The notes beneath the pieces were generated by a model. That model made no database searches and was not told the origin of the DNA. It was given only the letters and a program-made list of their open reading frames with translations. A program made the position numbers and the translations under genes. DNA of 47,819 bases from Candidatus Hydrogenedentota bacterium (GTDB lineage: Bacteria; Hydrogenedentota; Hydrogenedentia; Hydrogenedentales; CAILVY01): assembly GCA_029565395.1 (NCBI GenBank), contig JAKQOG010000175.1, forward strand, positions 1 through 47,819, read 5' to 3'. This document shows, one piece after another, positions 1-9,800 of the stretch (its first letter is position 1; each line of letters opens with the position of its first letter).

Positions 1-25
1 GATACCATTCTTCCTGTTTCTCCAT
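1..25 (-). CDS. Start of a transposase gene (IstA-like), runs off the left edge
   Basis: Minus-strand ATG at 25-23 is preceded by an AAGGAG Shine-Dalgarno sequence (bases 37-32) at a 6-nt spacing. The first eight codons read MEKQEEWY before the window ends. Position and direction fit istA, the DDE transposase gene of an IS21-type element, which starts about 100 bp inside the left end. Eight residues cannot identify a family, so the call rests on context. Confidence 0.45.
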
Positions 26-56
26 ATGCTTCTCCTTCTGTTTGGAAAAGCATATG
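23..56 (-). promoter_or_regulatory. Hairpin covering the transposase ribosome site and start codon
   Basis: Bases 23-35 and 44-56 are inverted repeats (12 of 13 pairs) with an 8-nt loop. On the minus strand the 3' arm contains the GGAG of the ribosome site and the ATG. An RNA containing both arms would hide the translation start. Insertion sequences commonly use such structures to block translation of transposase from read-through transcripts. Confidence 0.5.
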
Positions 57-86
57 TTCGCCGATTCAGATCTCTAATTAGCTCCG

Positions 87-135
87 CAGTAAACGATGTC
101 CTGGCACTAAATTCAGTAAACGATGTCTTGGCACT
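87..135 (-). repeat. Two direct 22-bp terminal repeats of the insertion sequence
   Basis: Copies lie at 87-108 and 114-135, with a 27-bp period and one mismatch (C at 101, T at 128). Their shared core is AAACGATGTCYTGGCACT. They probably bind the transposase at the element end. Family knowledge says IS21-type ends carry several such repeats; binding here is inferred. Confidence 0.75.
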
Positions 136-141
136 TGTCAC

Positions 142-783
142 ATACCCGATAAGAAGAAACGGGAGCGCAAAGAATGGGCGATTGAAATGTCCGGCTTACA
201 TTCACATCGCGCCGCCATTACAAGAACGTTGTCAACCGGATGGAAACAGCGGCTGGCATTGGGATGCGCGGTCTTACACGAGCCCCCCATCATATTCCTT
301 GATGAACCGACTTCCGGTGTGGACCCCATCAGCCGGCGCCAATTCTGGAATCTGATTTATGACATGTCGAACCGGGGAATCACCGTTTTCGTAACCACGC
401 ATTACATGGATGAGGCGGAATATTGCGATGAATTGGTGCTCATATACCGGGGCATCGTGATTGCACATGGCCGTCCAGAGCAGCTTAAACAGGAACAAAT
501 GCGGGAAAGTATTATCGATGTGCGTTGCGACCACCCGCAGGACGCAATGGAGTTGATTGAATCCCTGGAGGAAGTTCAGGAAACGGCGCTATTCGGGCGG
601 GGTCTGCATGTGGTCACTCAACATCCTGACGCCGCAATGCCAGTGATCCGGCAATCGCTTCAAGACAACCACTTCACGGTGCGCCGGATTGAGGAAATTG
701 TTCCGTCGTTGGAAGATGTCTTTGTATCGCTGGTGGAGGCACATGATCGCACCAACGGGCAGGCGAAGGAGTATCGGGCATGA
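142..783 (+). pseudogene. ABC exporter ATP-binding protein, 5' end removed by the insertion sequence
   Basis: The frame is open from the element boundary and shows the second half of an ABC-2 exporter ATPase. It has a signature motif LSTGWKQRLALG (normally LSGG, here with Thr), Walker B FLDEPTSGVDP, the H-loop as TTHYMDEAE, and a C-terminal extension. Walker A and the Q-loop are absent, so this fragment alone cannot bind and hydrolyse ATP. The first ATG (187) lies just before the signature and is not a credible native start; the real start lay beyond the inserted element. Relatives such as YbhF carry two ABC domains, so an N-terminal domain may remain on the far side of the element. The stop overlaps the next start (ATGA), so it belonged to an operon with the two permeases. 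Confidence 0.85.
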
Positions 784-1913
784 ATCCACGGCGCATTTGG
801 GCGGTGGCCCGCAAAGAATTCATCCATGTGTTTCGGGATTGGCGAAGCCTTGGAATGGCCATCGGCATCCCCGTACTGTTACTCACACTGTTTGGGTATG
901 CATTGACCTTGGATGTGGACCGCGTCCCGCTGATTGTGTGGGACCAGAGTCAAACCACCACTAGCCGTGCCTTTCTGGAGGGTTTTCGCGCGTCCAGGTA
1001 TTATTCATTTCGGGGAAGCGTGGACCGCTACAGTGCGATTGAACATTCCATCGACAACGGAGATGCGGTATTGGCATTGATTATACCCCGCGACTTCGCG
1101 GCACAGTTAGACTCCGGGAGATCCACGGCGGTACAACTTATTGCTGACGGGAGCGATTCCAATACAGCGACCATTGCGATCGGGTATGCGGAAATGATCA
1201 CACATGCCTATAACCAACAGATTCTTTTGGAGCATTTGCAGCGTGCAGGAGCACAGCTTCCGCATGCCCCGCTGGATGTGCGCGCCCGTGTGTGGTTCAA
1301 CGAGGATTTGGAGTCGAAAAACTTCATTGTCCCAGGACTGATTGCAGTAATTATGAGCATGATTGCCGCAGTCTTAACATCACTGACCATTGCACGGGAA
1401 TGGGAACGGGGCACCATGGAGCAATTGATCTCCACACCCGTAAAAGCACCGGAACTCATCTTTGGAAAAATGATTCCCTACTTCATCATCGGTATGGCGG
1501 ACATGCTCCTCGCCATGGCCATGGGCGCATTTTTATTTCATGTTCCCTTCCGCGGCAGTTTAACCCTGTTGTTTGGGATGGCGGGCATTTTCCTGCTCGG
1601 TTCGCTGGCACAAGGCATGTTGATCAGCATCGTAACCAAGAATCAACTTATCGCGGGGCAATTGGCGATTATCAGCACCTTCTTGCCTGCATTTTTGTTG
1701 TCCGGTTTCGCCTTTTCCATCTCCAACATGCCCACCGCCCTGCAATACCTCACCTACGCGGTGTCCGCGCGTTACTTTGTCACCTTGATCAAGGCCATCT
1801 ACATGAAAGGCGCAGGGTTGGAGTCACTGTGGATCGAAGCAGCATTACTGATGGTCTTCTGCGTCATTTTATTGTCCCTGGCCGTGTTGAAATTTAAGAA
1901 GAAACTGACCTGA
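780..1913 (+). CDS. ABC-2 type transporter permease (YbhS/YbhR-like), first of two
   Basis: A 377-residue integral membrane subunit of an ABC exporter. One membrane helix lies near the N-terminus (about residues 24-46). A large extracytoplasmic domain follows with the family hallmark WFNEDLESKNFIVPG, then five C-terminal membrane helices, consistent with ABC2_membrane_3. It overlaps the truncated ATPase gene by 4 bp and is followed 10 bp later by a second permease of the same family, so the complex would be a heterodimer of permeases. Relatives export drugs or other hydrophobic compounds and usually work with an HlyD-type adaptor; none is visible here, but the upstream side is off-window. The gene is intact, but its ATPase is broken and its natural promoter may be separated from it by the insertion. 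Confidence 0.9.
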   Translation: MNPRRIWAVARKEFIHVFRDWRSLGMAIGIPVLLLTLFGYALTLDVDRVPLIVWDQSQTTTSRAFLEGFRASRYYSFRGSVDRYSAIEHSIDNGDAVLALIIPRDFAAQLDSGRSTAVQLIADGSDSNTATIAIGYAEMITHAYNQQILLEHLQRAGAQLPHAPLDVRARVWFNEDLESKNFIVPGLIAVIMSMIAAVLTSLTIAREWERGTMEQLISTPVKAPELIFGKMIPYFIIGMADMLLAMAMGAFLFHVPFRGSLTLLFGMAGIFLLGSLAQGMLISIVTKNQLIAGQLAIISTFLPAFLLSGFAFSISNMPTALQYLTYAVSARYFVTLIKAIYMKGAGLESLWIEAALLMVFCVILLSLAVLKFKKKLT

Positions 1914-1923
1914 GAAAACCGCC

Positions 1924-3054
1924 ATGTTTGAACGTGTTCAGCAAATGATCATCAAGGAATTCACGCAGGCGTTGCGGGATCCAAAAATGCGTGCCATTGT
2001 GTTTGTCGCACCGCTAATTCAACTTTTCCTGTTTGGCTATGCCGTTTCCACAGACGTTAAAAATGTCAAGTTAGCCGTGCTGGACCTGGACAACAGCATA
2101 GAGAGCCGAGAGGTCATCAGCCGTTTCGAGCATTCCGGTTACTTCCAAGTCGTAGAACGGATAACAGAAGAAAACCGCATTGCGCAGGCCCTTGACATCG
2201 GATCCGTTCAAGCAGTGGTGCGATTCAATCACGGGTTTGGAGCAGAGCAGCAAGCCGGGCGCACCGCAGAGATGCAAATCCTTCTGGATGGAACAGATTC
2301 CAATTCCGCGCGGATTATCATGGATTATGCGGGCCGCATTGCGCGCGCCTACACCACAAACCGGCTTCAAGCAACCATTGTGCGGCTTACCGGGACCGCC
2401 AAAGCGCTGGAGCCGGTGTCCTTGGAAAGCCGGGCTTGGTTTAATGAAAACCTGGAGAGTCGAAATTTCTTCATTCCCGGTGTCATTGCCACACTCACCG
2501 CATTGATCACCTTGATCTTGACCAGCATGGCGGTGGTTCGAGAAAAAGAAATCGGAACGTTGGAACAGATGCTCGCCACCCCCATCACGCAATTGGAGTT
2601 CATGCTCGGGAAAACAGTTCCCTCGGCCATCATCGGCTATATCGATGTCGCGCTTATCACCCTGGTGGGTATTTATTGGTTTGACGTGCCCATGCGCGGA
2701 AGCCTGCCGCTCTTGTTCTTGAGCGTGACCTTCTATCTGATGAGCACCATCGGCGCGGGATTGCTTATCTCCACCCTGAGCCAAACCCAACAACAAGCCA
2801 TGATAAGCATCTTTTTCTTTTTCAATCCCGCCATGCTGTTATCGGGTTTTGTATTTCCCATTGCCAACATGCCCGAACCGATTCAATGGCTGACGTATTT
2901 GAATCCACTTCGTTACATACTCATCATCGTTCGGGGTATGTTCTTAAAAGGGATCGGCATAGACATCCTTTGGCCACAACTCCTCGGCCTGCTCGCCCTT
3001 GGCGTGGCCACGCTTACCCTCGCCACGCTACGCATGCGGAAAACGCTGGCGTAG
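1924..3054 (+). CDS. ABC-2 type transporter permease (YbhS/YbhR-like), second of two
   Basis: A 376-residue paralogue of the preceding permease with the same plan: N-terminal helix, extracytoplasmic domain, the hallmark WFNENLESRNFFIPG, then five membrane helices ending at LATLRMRKTLA. It is the last gene of the exporter operon. It faces the thioredoxin-family gene tail to tail across 38 bp that contain no convincing terminator hairpin. The substrate cannot be read from the sequence. Confidence 0.9.
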   Translation: MFERVQQMIIKEFTQALRDPKMRAIVFVAPLIQLFLFGYAVSTDVKNVKLAVLDLDNSIESREVISRFEHSGYFQVVERITEENRIAQALDIGSVQAVVRFNHGFGAEQQAGRTAEMQILLDGTDSNSARIIMDYAGRIARAYTTNRLQATIVRLTGTAKALEPVSLESRAWFNENLESRNFFIPGVIATLTALITLILTSMAVVREKEIGTLEQMLATPITQLEFMLGKTVPSAIIGYIDVALITLVGIYWFDVPMRGSLPLLFLSVTFYLMSTIGAGLLISTLSQTQQQAMISIFFFFNPAMLLSGFVFPIANMPEPIQWLTYLNPLRYILIIVRGMFLKGIGIDILWPQLLGLLALGVATLTLATLRMRKTLA

Positions 3055-3092
3055 CCGGGGTTTTCGTTACTCTGTTTCAATAGCGACGACTC

Positions 3093-4658
3093 TTATTGCA
3101 GTGCGTTCTTAACCGATTTTTCGATCTGTCCGCCGCGCGGGTCATCGGAAATGATTGTACCATCGGGATCTATCAGAAAAATGGTTGGAATGCCGATGAC
3201 ACCATACCGCTGTGCAATTTGATGATTCCACATCCCAATATCGAGAACTTGCGGCCAATTCAGTTGGTTCTTTTCCACATAGTTCAAGGCGGTTTTCCGG
3301 TGTTCATCCGAGCATACGCCTATCACAACCAAGCGTCCATCCTGTGTGTATTGATCCGCGATCTTTTTGATGTTGGGCATTTCTTTCCGGCAGGGGCCGC
3401 AGGTGGTTGACCAGAAATGCAAGAGCACGAATTTGCCCCGGTAATCCGTTAGCCGAATGGGTTCACCCAGCAGTGTTTGTGCTGTAAAATCCGGCGCGTT
3501 TTCACCGCTGGCCAATTGTTTCGCTTTGTCGGGCGGCTCAAGAATCACTTCGCCGATATCCAAAGGACTGTCCAGCGGATTTTGCACCGCAGGCACGTCA
3601 ATCGTTTTTCGCCCTCGGCCTACCGTTGTACGGTACCCCTTGCCTTTATCCAATACCGATGCATGAACTTGCAATTCATAGTGACCGGGGATCATCTCCG
3701 CTATAAGAAAACGGCCATCCTCTTCCATGTGTATCGAATATTTATACTGATGACGGCGCCAATCCTGCCCAGTGGGCGTGGCGCACCAATCGCGGAACCA
3801 TCTTCGTTTGGCTGCCTCATCCAGATCCTTCGGCACCGGCACGGGCTGCGGAATACTCCACACATCTCCTCCCACCAAATTCTTGGGCGGCGACCACTCT
3901 TGTGGCGCGCCCTCCTCCGGCTCGTTCCCCCCTTCGCCTGAAGCGAAAGGAACCGCGCCTTGTGAAGTGACTATCTTTCCGCAAACCGGTATTCCCGCGC
4001 CTCCCGCAGTGACCTGGGCCGTTTCTCCGGAACGCACCGAAAAATAACAGTCACAATGCCAGGAACCCTTTACACTTCGTTTGACAAGCCAATCCCCTTC
4101 TGTCAACGCATCCATGACAAAATGACCGTCGTCATCACTCCTTGCCGTAGCGCGAAATATCAACGTCACATCGGCGTCCGGCAAGTCCAGCGTGCTTTCC
4201 GCATCAAGTCCCGTTTTCTTTTGCGGTTCGTTTCCCAACTTCACGGTTCCCTCGACACGCCCCCACGGCTTCAAGGAAAGACTTAATGGAGCTGAATACT
4301 CATTAATCCCCACATAGGCATAGCCTTGTTCATGCACCACCATGACCGCCAACGGTTTTTTATATAACGTCATGCTGAACCGCCCATCCTCGCCAACCTT
4401 AATCCCCTCCTTGCCACCGGCATAGCAGCTATATGGCTTTTTTTTTGACAGCGACACGCACAGGCGCCAATTCCCGCCGAATACCATGGCGCCGGTTGCC
4501 GGTGTGCCATCATTCAGCCTGACCACACCCTCCACTCTGATCTCCTCGATAGAATGCGGCCGGAAAAAGTACACAAGCAGACTTCCCCCTGCCAAAACAA
4601 CCAATAGAAGAACGATTACTATCCAAACCCAAGCCTTGCCACCAGTATTTTTTCTCAT
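3093..4658 (-). CDS. Membrane-anchored TlpA-type thioredoxin-like protein with carboxypeptidase-regulatory-like domains
   Basis: 521 residues from the chosen ATG at 4658, which has a GTGGAG ribosome site 7 nt upstream; an in-frame ATG 51 bp further out (4709) lacks one. Residues about 9-31 form one membrane anchor. The middle of the protein (about 35-370) looks like repeated beta-sandwich carboxypeptidase-regulatory or SdrD-B-like domains (VEGVVRLNDGTPATGA, GRVEGTVKLG). The C-terminal 140 residues are a TlpA/AhpC-TSA thioredoxin fold with active-site CGPC (about 420-423) and cis-proline GIPT (about 490). It is probably a periplasmic disulfide reductase tethered to the inner membrane; partner proteins are unknown. 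Several extra cysteines occur in the middle region. Confidence 0.85.
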   Translation of the reverse strand: MRKNTGGKAWVWIVIVLLLVVLAGGSLLVYFFRPHSIEEIRVEGVVRLNDGTPATGAMVFGGNWRLCVSLSKKKPYSCYAGGKEGIKVGEDGRFSMTLYKKPLAVMVVHEQGYAYVGINEYSAPLSLSLKPWGRVEGTVKLGNEPQKKTGLDAESTLDLPDADVTLIFRATARSDDDGHFVMDALTEGDWLVKRSVKGSWHCDCYFSVRSGETAQVTAGGAGIPVCGKIVTSQGAVPFASGEGGNEPEEGAPQEWSPPKNLVGGDVWSIPQPVPVPKDLDEAAKRRWFRDWCATPTGQDWRRHQYKYSIHMEEDGRFLIAEMIPGHYELQVHASVLDKGKGYRTTVGRGRKTIDVPAVQNPLDSPLDIGEVILEPPDKAKQLASGENAPDFTAQTLLGEPIRLTDYRGKFVLLHFWSTTCGPCRKEMPNIKKIADQYTQDGRLVVIGVCSDEHRKTALNYVEKNQLNWPQVLDIGMWNHQIAQRYGVIGIPTIFLIDPDGTIISDDPRGGQIEKSVKNALQ

Positions 4659-4898
4659 GTTCATGCTCCACGCCCGTTTATGCCCATCTATTTCGAGAAC
4701 TTGTGACAATCAGTTCATTACCGCCACACACCGTAATTTATCGCATATTTGCCCCATAAAATGCACCTGAGCCTCCACCTGCACATGCCGCACAAGCAGA
4801 ATGGCTTCTCTTTGATCGCATTGGGACAAAACCTCTCCCTCCCCACTGTTCCTGAATAGCCATATTTGTTATGCTGATGCACCATAAGGAGAATTACC

Positions 4899-6503
4899 AT
4901 GATTTCACGGCGATCTTTTCTGGGAACATGTGCAGCGTTGGGTACGGGTTGTGTATTGAATGCTTGGGGCGATGATCAGTCGTCCAACAACTCCTCCTAT
5001 CCGCGAAAATTCCACCTGAGCGTATCCACGGAAGCGCTGGATGCGGATCCCGGACTTCTGGAGGTTGTGCGGGATGCAGGCGTAGCCGATCTATGGCTGG
5101 GCGCATTCTTTTATGGGCAGTGGCCGTTTCCCATCGAGAAAATACAGGAATGGCGGGTGCGGATTGAACAGGCGGGCATGGGCGCACATATCATCAACAT
5201 CCCGCTGGGGCATCCTGGGGATTCCCTGCAATCGTCCGCGGACGGATTCCCCATAACCCCGCCCGGACGGTGGCGGCCCGCCATGCGCCCGGACGGCACA
5301 TGGTACTTGGGCACGTCACATCATCCTCCCGCCACGGAGGAAAATCAGAAGGCGCTGATCGAAATTCAGAAGCTGGGGGTCAAGCGGGTCTTCCTGGATG
5401 ACGATTTCCGCCTGGCCATCAGCCCCGGCATGATTGGCGGGTGCTTTTGCAACGAACATAAAAAACAATTCCTCGACAGCCGCGGGTATGCCGAAAACCA
5501 GTGGGCGGAGCTATTGGACAACGTAAAAACCCGCACCCTCACGCCCCTATTGCGCGCGTGGGTGGAATTCACCTGCGATCAGTTGACCGCATGTTTTCGC
5601 GCCCAACAGCAGGCCGTGCCGGATATCCAACTGGGCAATATGGTCATGTATTTCGGCGCGGAAAAAGCGGGAATCCGCTTGACCGATTATGCGAATGTTC
5701 CCCTGCGCGTGGGGGAGCTGATGTTCAATGATGACAGCTTTAATAAACTCAAAAACAAAACAGCGGAACTGTTTAGCTGCCTGTTCCACCGGCGGTTCGT
5801 ATCGCCGGAAAACGCATTCAGTGAAACCACCGCTTTTCCATCCAAAGAACTATCCGCCGCGAATATGGCGGCGAAATTGACCATTTCAACAATTGCCGAC
5901 GTGCGCAATACGATGTACATGTCGGGGGTCCAAGCCTTTCCGAAAACGCATTGGGAAACCCTGAAACCCGCCATGAAACATCAGGCACAAGTACACGAAA
6001 AACTGGCTGGGCACATTCCCCGGGGACCATTCAAACATTATTGGGGCGAGGCAAGCCGTTATGTGGGCACTGATGAGCCCTTCAGCCTGTTTCTGGCGGC
6101 CGGCGTGCCCTTCGAGGTAACCGATACAGTGTCCGGAGACGGATGGACCTTCCTTTCGGATGATGACGCGCGGCATCTCGCAAAACAGCCCCTCCAATCA
6201 CCCCAAGGGAGATTATTGGTCCGGCCCAGCGCCAAATCCTCGCCCAAGGGGAGCCAGAAAATCGAAGAGACCCCTGAGTCCCTGTTTGCCTTTAAACGGA
6301 AAATTCTCCCACAACTAAGCGGCGTCCCTTATGTGGAAGAAGATAAGCCGGTGGTGTGTGCGTGGTATCCCACGGCGCGCTCCGTGTTATTGTGGAATCT
6401 ATCCGAAGATCGTGAAGCCTTCACGGTCCGCATCGGAGAAAAACAACGCAGTATCACGCTGGATGGGCTGGCTTCGGATGTCTTGGACAATATTCCAACA
6501 TAA
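4899..6503 (+). CDS. Tat-exported TIM-barrel-like protein, possibly glycoside-hydrolase related
   Basis: 534 residues with a twin-arginine signal (SRRSFLGT at residues 3-10, then a hydrophobic stretch to about 24). The ribosome site AAGGAG lies 7 nt before the ATG. The body has the rhythm of a beta/alpha barrel, including LGVKRVFLDDDFRL and a GGCFCNEH motif. That combination resembles glycosidase-like proteins of planctomycete-type genomes in which acidic residues at strand ends are catalytic. The last 80 residues look like a small beta domain (VLLWNLSEDREAFTVRI), as on family GH-A enzymes. No specific family is recognised and a substrate cannot be named. The gene is divergent from the thioredoxin-family gene, with 240 bp between the two starts. 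Confidence 0.7.
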   Translation: MISRRSFLGTCAALGTGCVLNAWGDDQSSNNSSYPRKFHLSVSTEALDADPGLLEVVRDAGVADLWLGAFFYGQWPFPIEKIQEWRVRIEQAGMGAHIINIPLGHPGDSLQSSADGFPITPPGRWRPAMRPDGTWYLGTSHHPPATEENQKALIEIQKLGVKRVFLDDDFRLAISPGMIGGCFCNEHKKQFLDSRGYAENQWAELLDNVKTRTLTPLLRAWVEFTCDQLTACFRAQQQAVPDIQLGNMVMYFGAEKAGIRLTDYANVPLRVGELMFNDDSFNKLKNKTAELFSCLFHRRFVSPENAFSETTAFPSKELSAANMAAKLTISTIADVRNTMYMSGVQAFPKTHWETLKPAMKHQAQVHEKLAGHIPRGPFKHYWGEASRYVGTDEPFSLFLAAGVPFEVTDTVSGDGWTFLSDDDARHLAKQPLQSPQGRLLVRPSAKSSPKGSQKIEETPESLFAFKRKILPQLSGVPYVEEDKPVVCAWYPTARSVLLWNLSEDREAFTVRIGEKQRSITLDGLASDVLDNIPT

Positions 6504-6541
6504 ATTACCATAACATCCATAAAACGGAAGAAGAAAAAGAC

Positions 6542-6787
6542 ATGAAGAACATACGCCGAAAAGATGACGAACAACGGGATCTTCTTCCCGAATATAATTT
6601 CGATTACTCCAAAGCCGCCCGGGGCAAGTACTACAACCGCCTACAGGCCGAAGGCTCAAACATTGTTGTACTCGAACCGGATGTCGCGAAGGCATTTCAT
6701 GACTCCGCAACGGTCAATCAAACATTACGAACACTTCTCAAACTTGCCCATACAACACAACGTCTGACTAAAAACCGTGGCCGGTAA
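6542..6787 (+). CDS. Small conserved antitoxin-like protein
   Basis: 81 residues, 38 bp after the previous gene and on the same strand. The pattern LLPEYNFDYSKAARGKYYNR, then IVVLEPDVAKAFHDSATVNQTLRTLLKL is that of a widespread family of small bacterial proteins: an N-terminal acidic segment, then a ribbon-helix-helix-like 'VLEPDVAKxF-DS-xVNxxLR' half. They resemble BrnA/CopG-type antitoxins. No toxin gene lies beside it: the next gene downstream is the giant minus-strand surface protein. It is either an orphan antitoxin or a small DNA-binding protein; the function is not established. Confidence 0.65.
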   Translation: MKNIRRKDDEQRDLLPEYNFDYSKAARGKYYNRLQAEGSNIVVLEPDVAKAFHDSATVNQTLRTLLKLAHTTQRLTKNRGR

Positions 6788-6885
6788 AAAACCTCACGAT
6801 TATATCTTGAAGAAGAACGTCTTTTCAGAAAGGCATTAACGCTCACCAGCATAGGATAAAGACGCAATGGAACGTAATTTCATTT

Positions 6886-9800
6886 TCACTTCTTAATGTT
6901 CTCAGCGCTCCTGTTTCCATCCCAACTCACCCTTACCAAGCCATAGCCAAGTATGAACAGGACAATAAACACAGGCAACCAACCCAAAGGTACGCGCGGG
7001 GTAACTGTAACTGGTTCACTGGGCCCGGCGCTATCCGCAAAGTTGCCTGCGGCGTCCATGGCAGTGCCTGACTTCACCATAATTTGAAATGAACCGTTAC
7101 CGGACACATTGTATAAAGTAATCAGACGCGTTTCGGGGGTTAACGTCTCAATTGCAATGTCCACGCTCACTACACCCGCGGTCACCAACTCTATATCCGC
7201 GGCATCCAGCCAAATTTCTTGGGCGCCTTCGTACGAGGCCACAAAAGTCACAGGACCTGAAGAAGTCTCAACAACAGACGGCAGGCTTATTGTGATGGCG
7301 GGAGGGATGGAATCATAAGTACGCCCAAATTCCCCTGTGCCCGTACTCATGTTACCGGCCGAATCTGCAGCAACTCCTTCTTCTATGCTAAAACCGGCCC
7401 ATCCCTGCACCACAGGACACAGGTTGAATGTATACTGCAATCCCGAGCCCGCAAAATCGTGAACGTTTGCGTTTTCAAGCAAAATATCCGATTCTTGGAA
7501 TCCCAGCACTGGCTCACTGAAATCCACTGTGACGGGTATCATGGCCATGTTTGTAGGATCCAAGACTGGCGAGGAAATGGAGAACGTTGGAGATATTGTG
7601 TCGAAGGTCACCGTAAATGGCGGTGATGCTGAATTACCATTTCCCGCCATATCCTGCGCGGAAAGAGCGGGCAACATCACAATGCTCTCTCCTTGTCCAA
7701 CAAACATGAGTTTGAGACTGTAGTGCGCACCCATGCCGGTGAAGTAACCCACAGCGCCATTCACGACCGAGAAAGCAGAAGCTTCCAAACCATTTACGGG
7801 TTCACTAAAGTCAACGGATATCCAGACAAATGGCTGATTGGTTGGGGAGGCAGTGGCCGATGTCAAGGTAACAGAAGGGTCTGTTCGGTCAATGGTATAT
7901 GATGGGCCAGCCGTGTACATGCCATTATCGACTCCCGCACCACCTAACGGATTGCCGGCCATATCCAAAACCGTATCGAAATCCAGCACGTCCAAACGCA
8001 GCGTTCCATCGCCCTGGCCTGTATCAACCATGACATTCGATGTGCTATCCACAACGCCGATGCTTGCGACCGTCATGTTCTCCAGCAAACCCGTTATTGC
8101 CAGGTCAAGATCATTTTCGTCAAGATCCCTGACTGGTTCACTGAAAGTAATTATGAAACTGACTCTATCCTCGTTGGTCGGATCAGGATCCATTCGTTCA
8201 ATAGACAGAACGCTGGGAGGTTGACTGTCACATTGGCGGGTAAAAGGCGCGGAACCAGTATTGGCATTGCCTGCCAGATCCACCACGCTATTCTCTGGGA
8301 CATTAACCGTGACAAAGCCGTCCACCGAAGGCAAGACATCAAAGGCATAACTTTCACCTGTTCCCACAAGATTAGCGGCACTCCCGTTGATAACATTAAT
8401 ATCCCCCAGTTCAAAGCCGGTCACTGGTTTGTTGAAGGCTGCTGTGACCGAAAAGGAGGCTAGATTCGTTGGGTCTGGAACCGATGAACTGAGCGTGATG
8501 GAGGGGCGATCCGAATCATACATGCGGGTTATTGCCACCGGCCCGGCATTCGCATTCCCCGCGGAATCATGAACGAGATTTTCAGCAACCGTGGCCATTA
8601 CAGGACCATTGCCGGCAGGGTACAGATTAAATGAATACGACGCATCCGAGCCGGAGAAATCCGCCACAACGGCATTGGTGGGCTGGATGTGCGCATCCGA
8701 AAAATCCACCACTGGTTCTGAGAAAACAACTTCTACCGGGACAGGTGATGTGTTGGTGGGATCGGGCGCGGTTGATGTCATCGCAAGTGTTGGCCGTACC
8801 GAGTCGAACATGCGCTGGAACTGCGTTGCAGCTTCATTGCCATTGCCCGCCGCATCATGCGCAACCCCTGAAGCCACGTTCGCCGTCATCACTCCCTGTC
8901 CACTTGGGACTAATTCAAAGTCATAGTTTACGCCTGACCCGGTAAAATTCTGCACTGTTGCGTTCAGGGGCACAATATCACCCGCTTCAAAGTCCTGGAC
9001 TTCCTCACTAAATGTAACGGCAATCACAATAGGCGTCATGTTGGTGGGATCGGGTGCAGTCGATTCCATAGTCAATGTTGGACCATACCCGTCATACGTA
9101 CGGCTCAATGGCACAGCGGCCGAATTGCCGTTGCCCGCCGCATCATTGGCCACATCTGGCAATACACTCACTGTAACGAGGCCTTGGGATGCTGGGAACA
9201 CACTTAGGGTATATACTGAATCTGTCCCTGAAAGGGTTCCCGGTGTGCCATTCAATAACGAAATATCGGATACATCGAATCCCTCGACTGGCTCAGAGAA
9301 GGTAAACGTCACGGGAATTGGTGAGGCATTAGTCAGATTGGGGACCGTGGAGGAGATGGTCAGACCGGGCCGGGTTCGGTCATAGGTTCTGCTAAAGGAA
9401 ATTGCATGGTTGCCATTCCCTGCTATATCGGAAGCAGCTCCCGCTGGAATATCCACCGATACCAAGCCTTCTTCCACCAGCGCCAAATTGAAGGCATAAT
9501 TCCTTCCACTGCCTGAAAAATCGGAGATCAGCCCGCCCACGACAACTAGATCCGTTGAAACAAAGTCGAAAACGTTTTCACTAAATTCTATGGTGACTGG
9601 TATGGGGACAGTCGTGTTGGTGGGGTTGGGTTCCGCGGAAGTCATGGAGCCTGTGGGCGCAATGTTGTCATACATTCGCACAAGTTGAGCGGACTCCAGA
9701 TTGGGATTGCCTGCGAAATCAACCGCTACACCACCTGCAATCGAAACTGTTAGCACTCCCTGGCCAGCGGGCATCACCTCCACGGCATACTCGGCGCCAT

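Larger units (their letters stand above)
1..140 (-). mobile_element. End of an insertion sequence, probably IS21-type (left end)
   Basis: On the minus strand the element would begin 5'-TGACAAGTGCC at base 140 and run leftwards out of the window. It has two direct copies of a 22-bp motif near its tip, then a start codon with a good ribosome site that reads away from the tip. Repeated near-terminal transposase-binding motifs, a TG tip and a transposase gene starting just inside the end are typical of IS21-family left ends. At base 141 the sequence changes abruptly to recognisable ABC-ATPase coding sequence. The boundary at 140/141 is inferred from the TG/CA tip and from where the reading frame resumes. 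The family assignment is not proven because the transposase lies outside the window. Confidence 0.6.
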
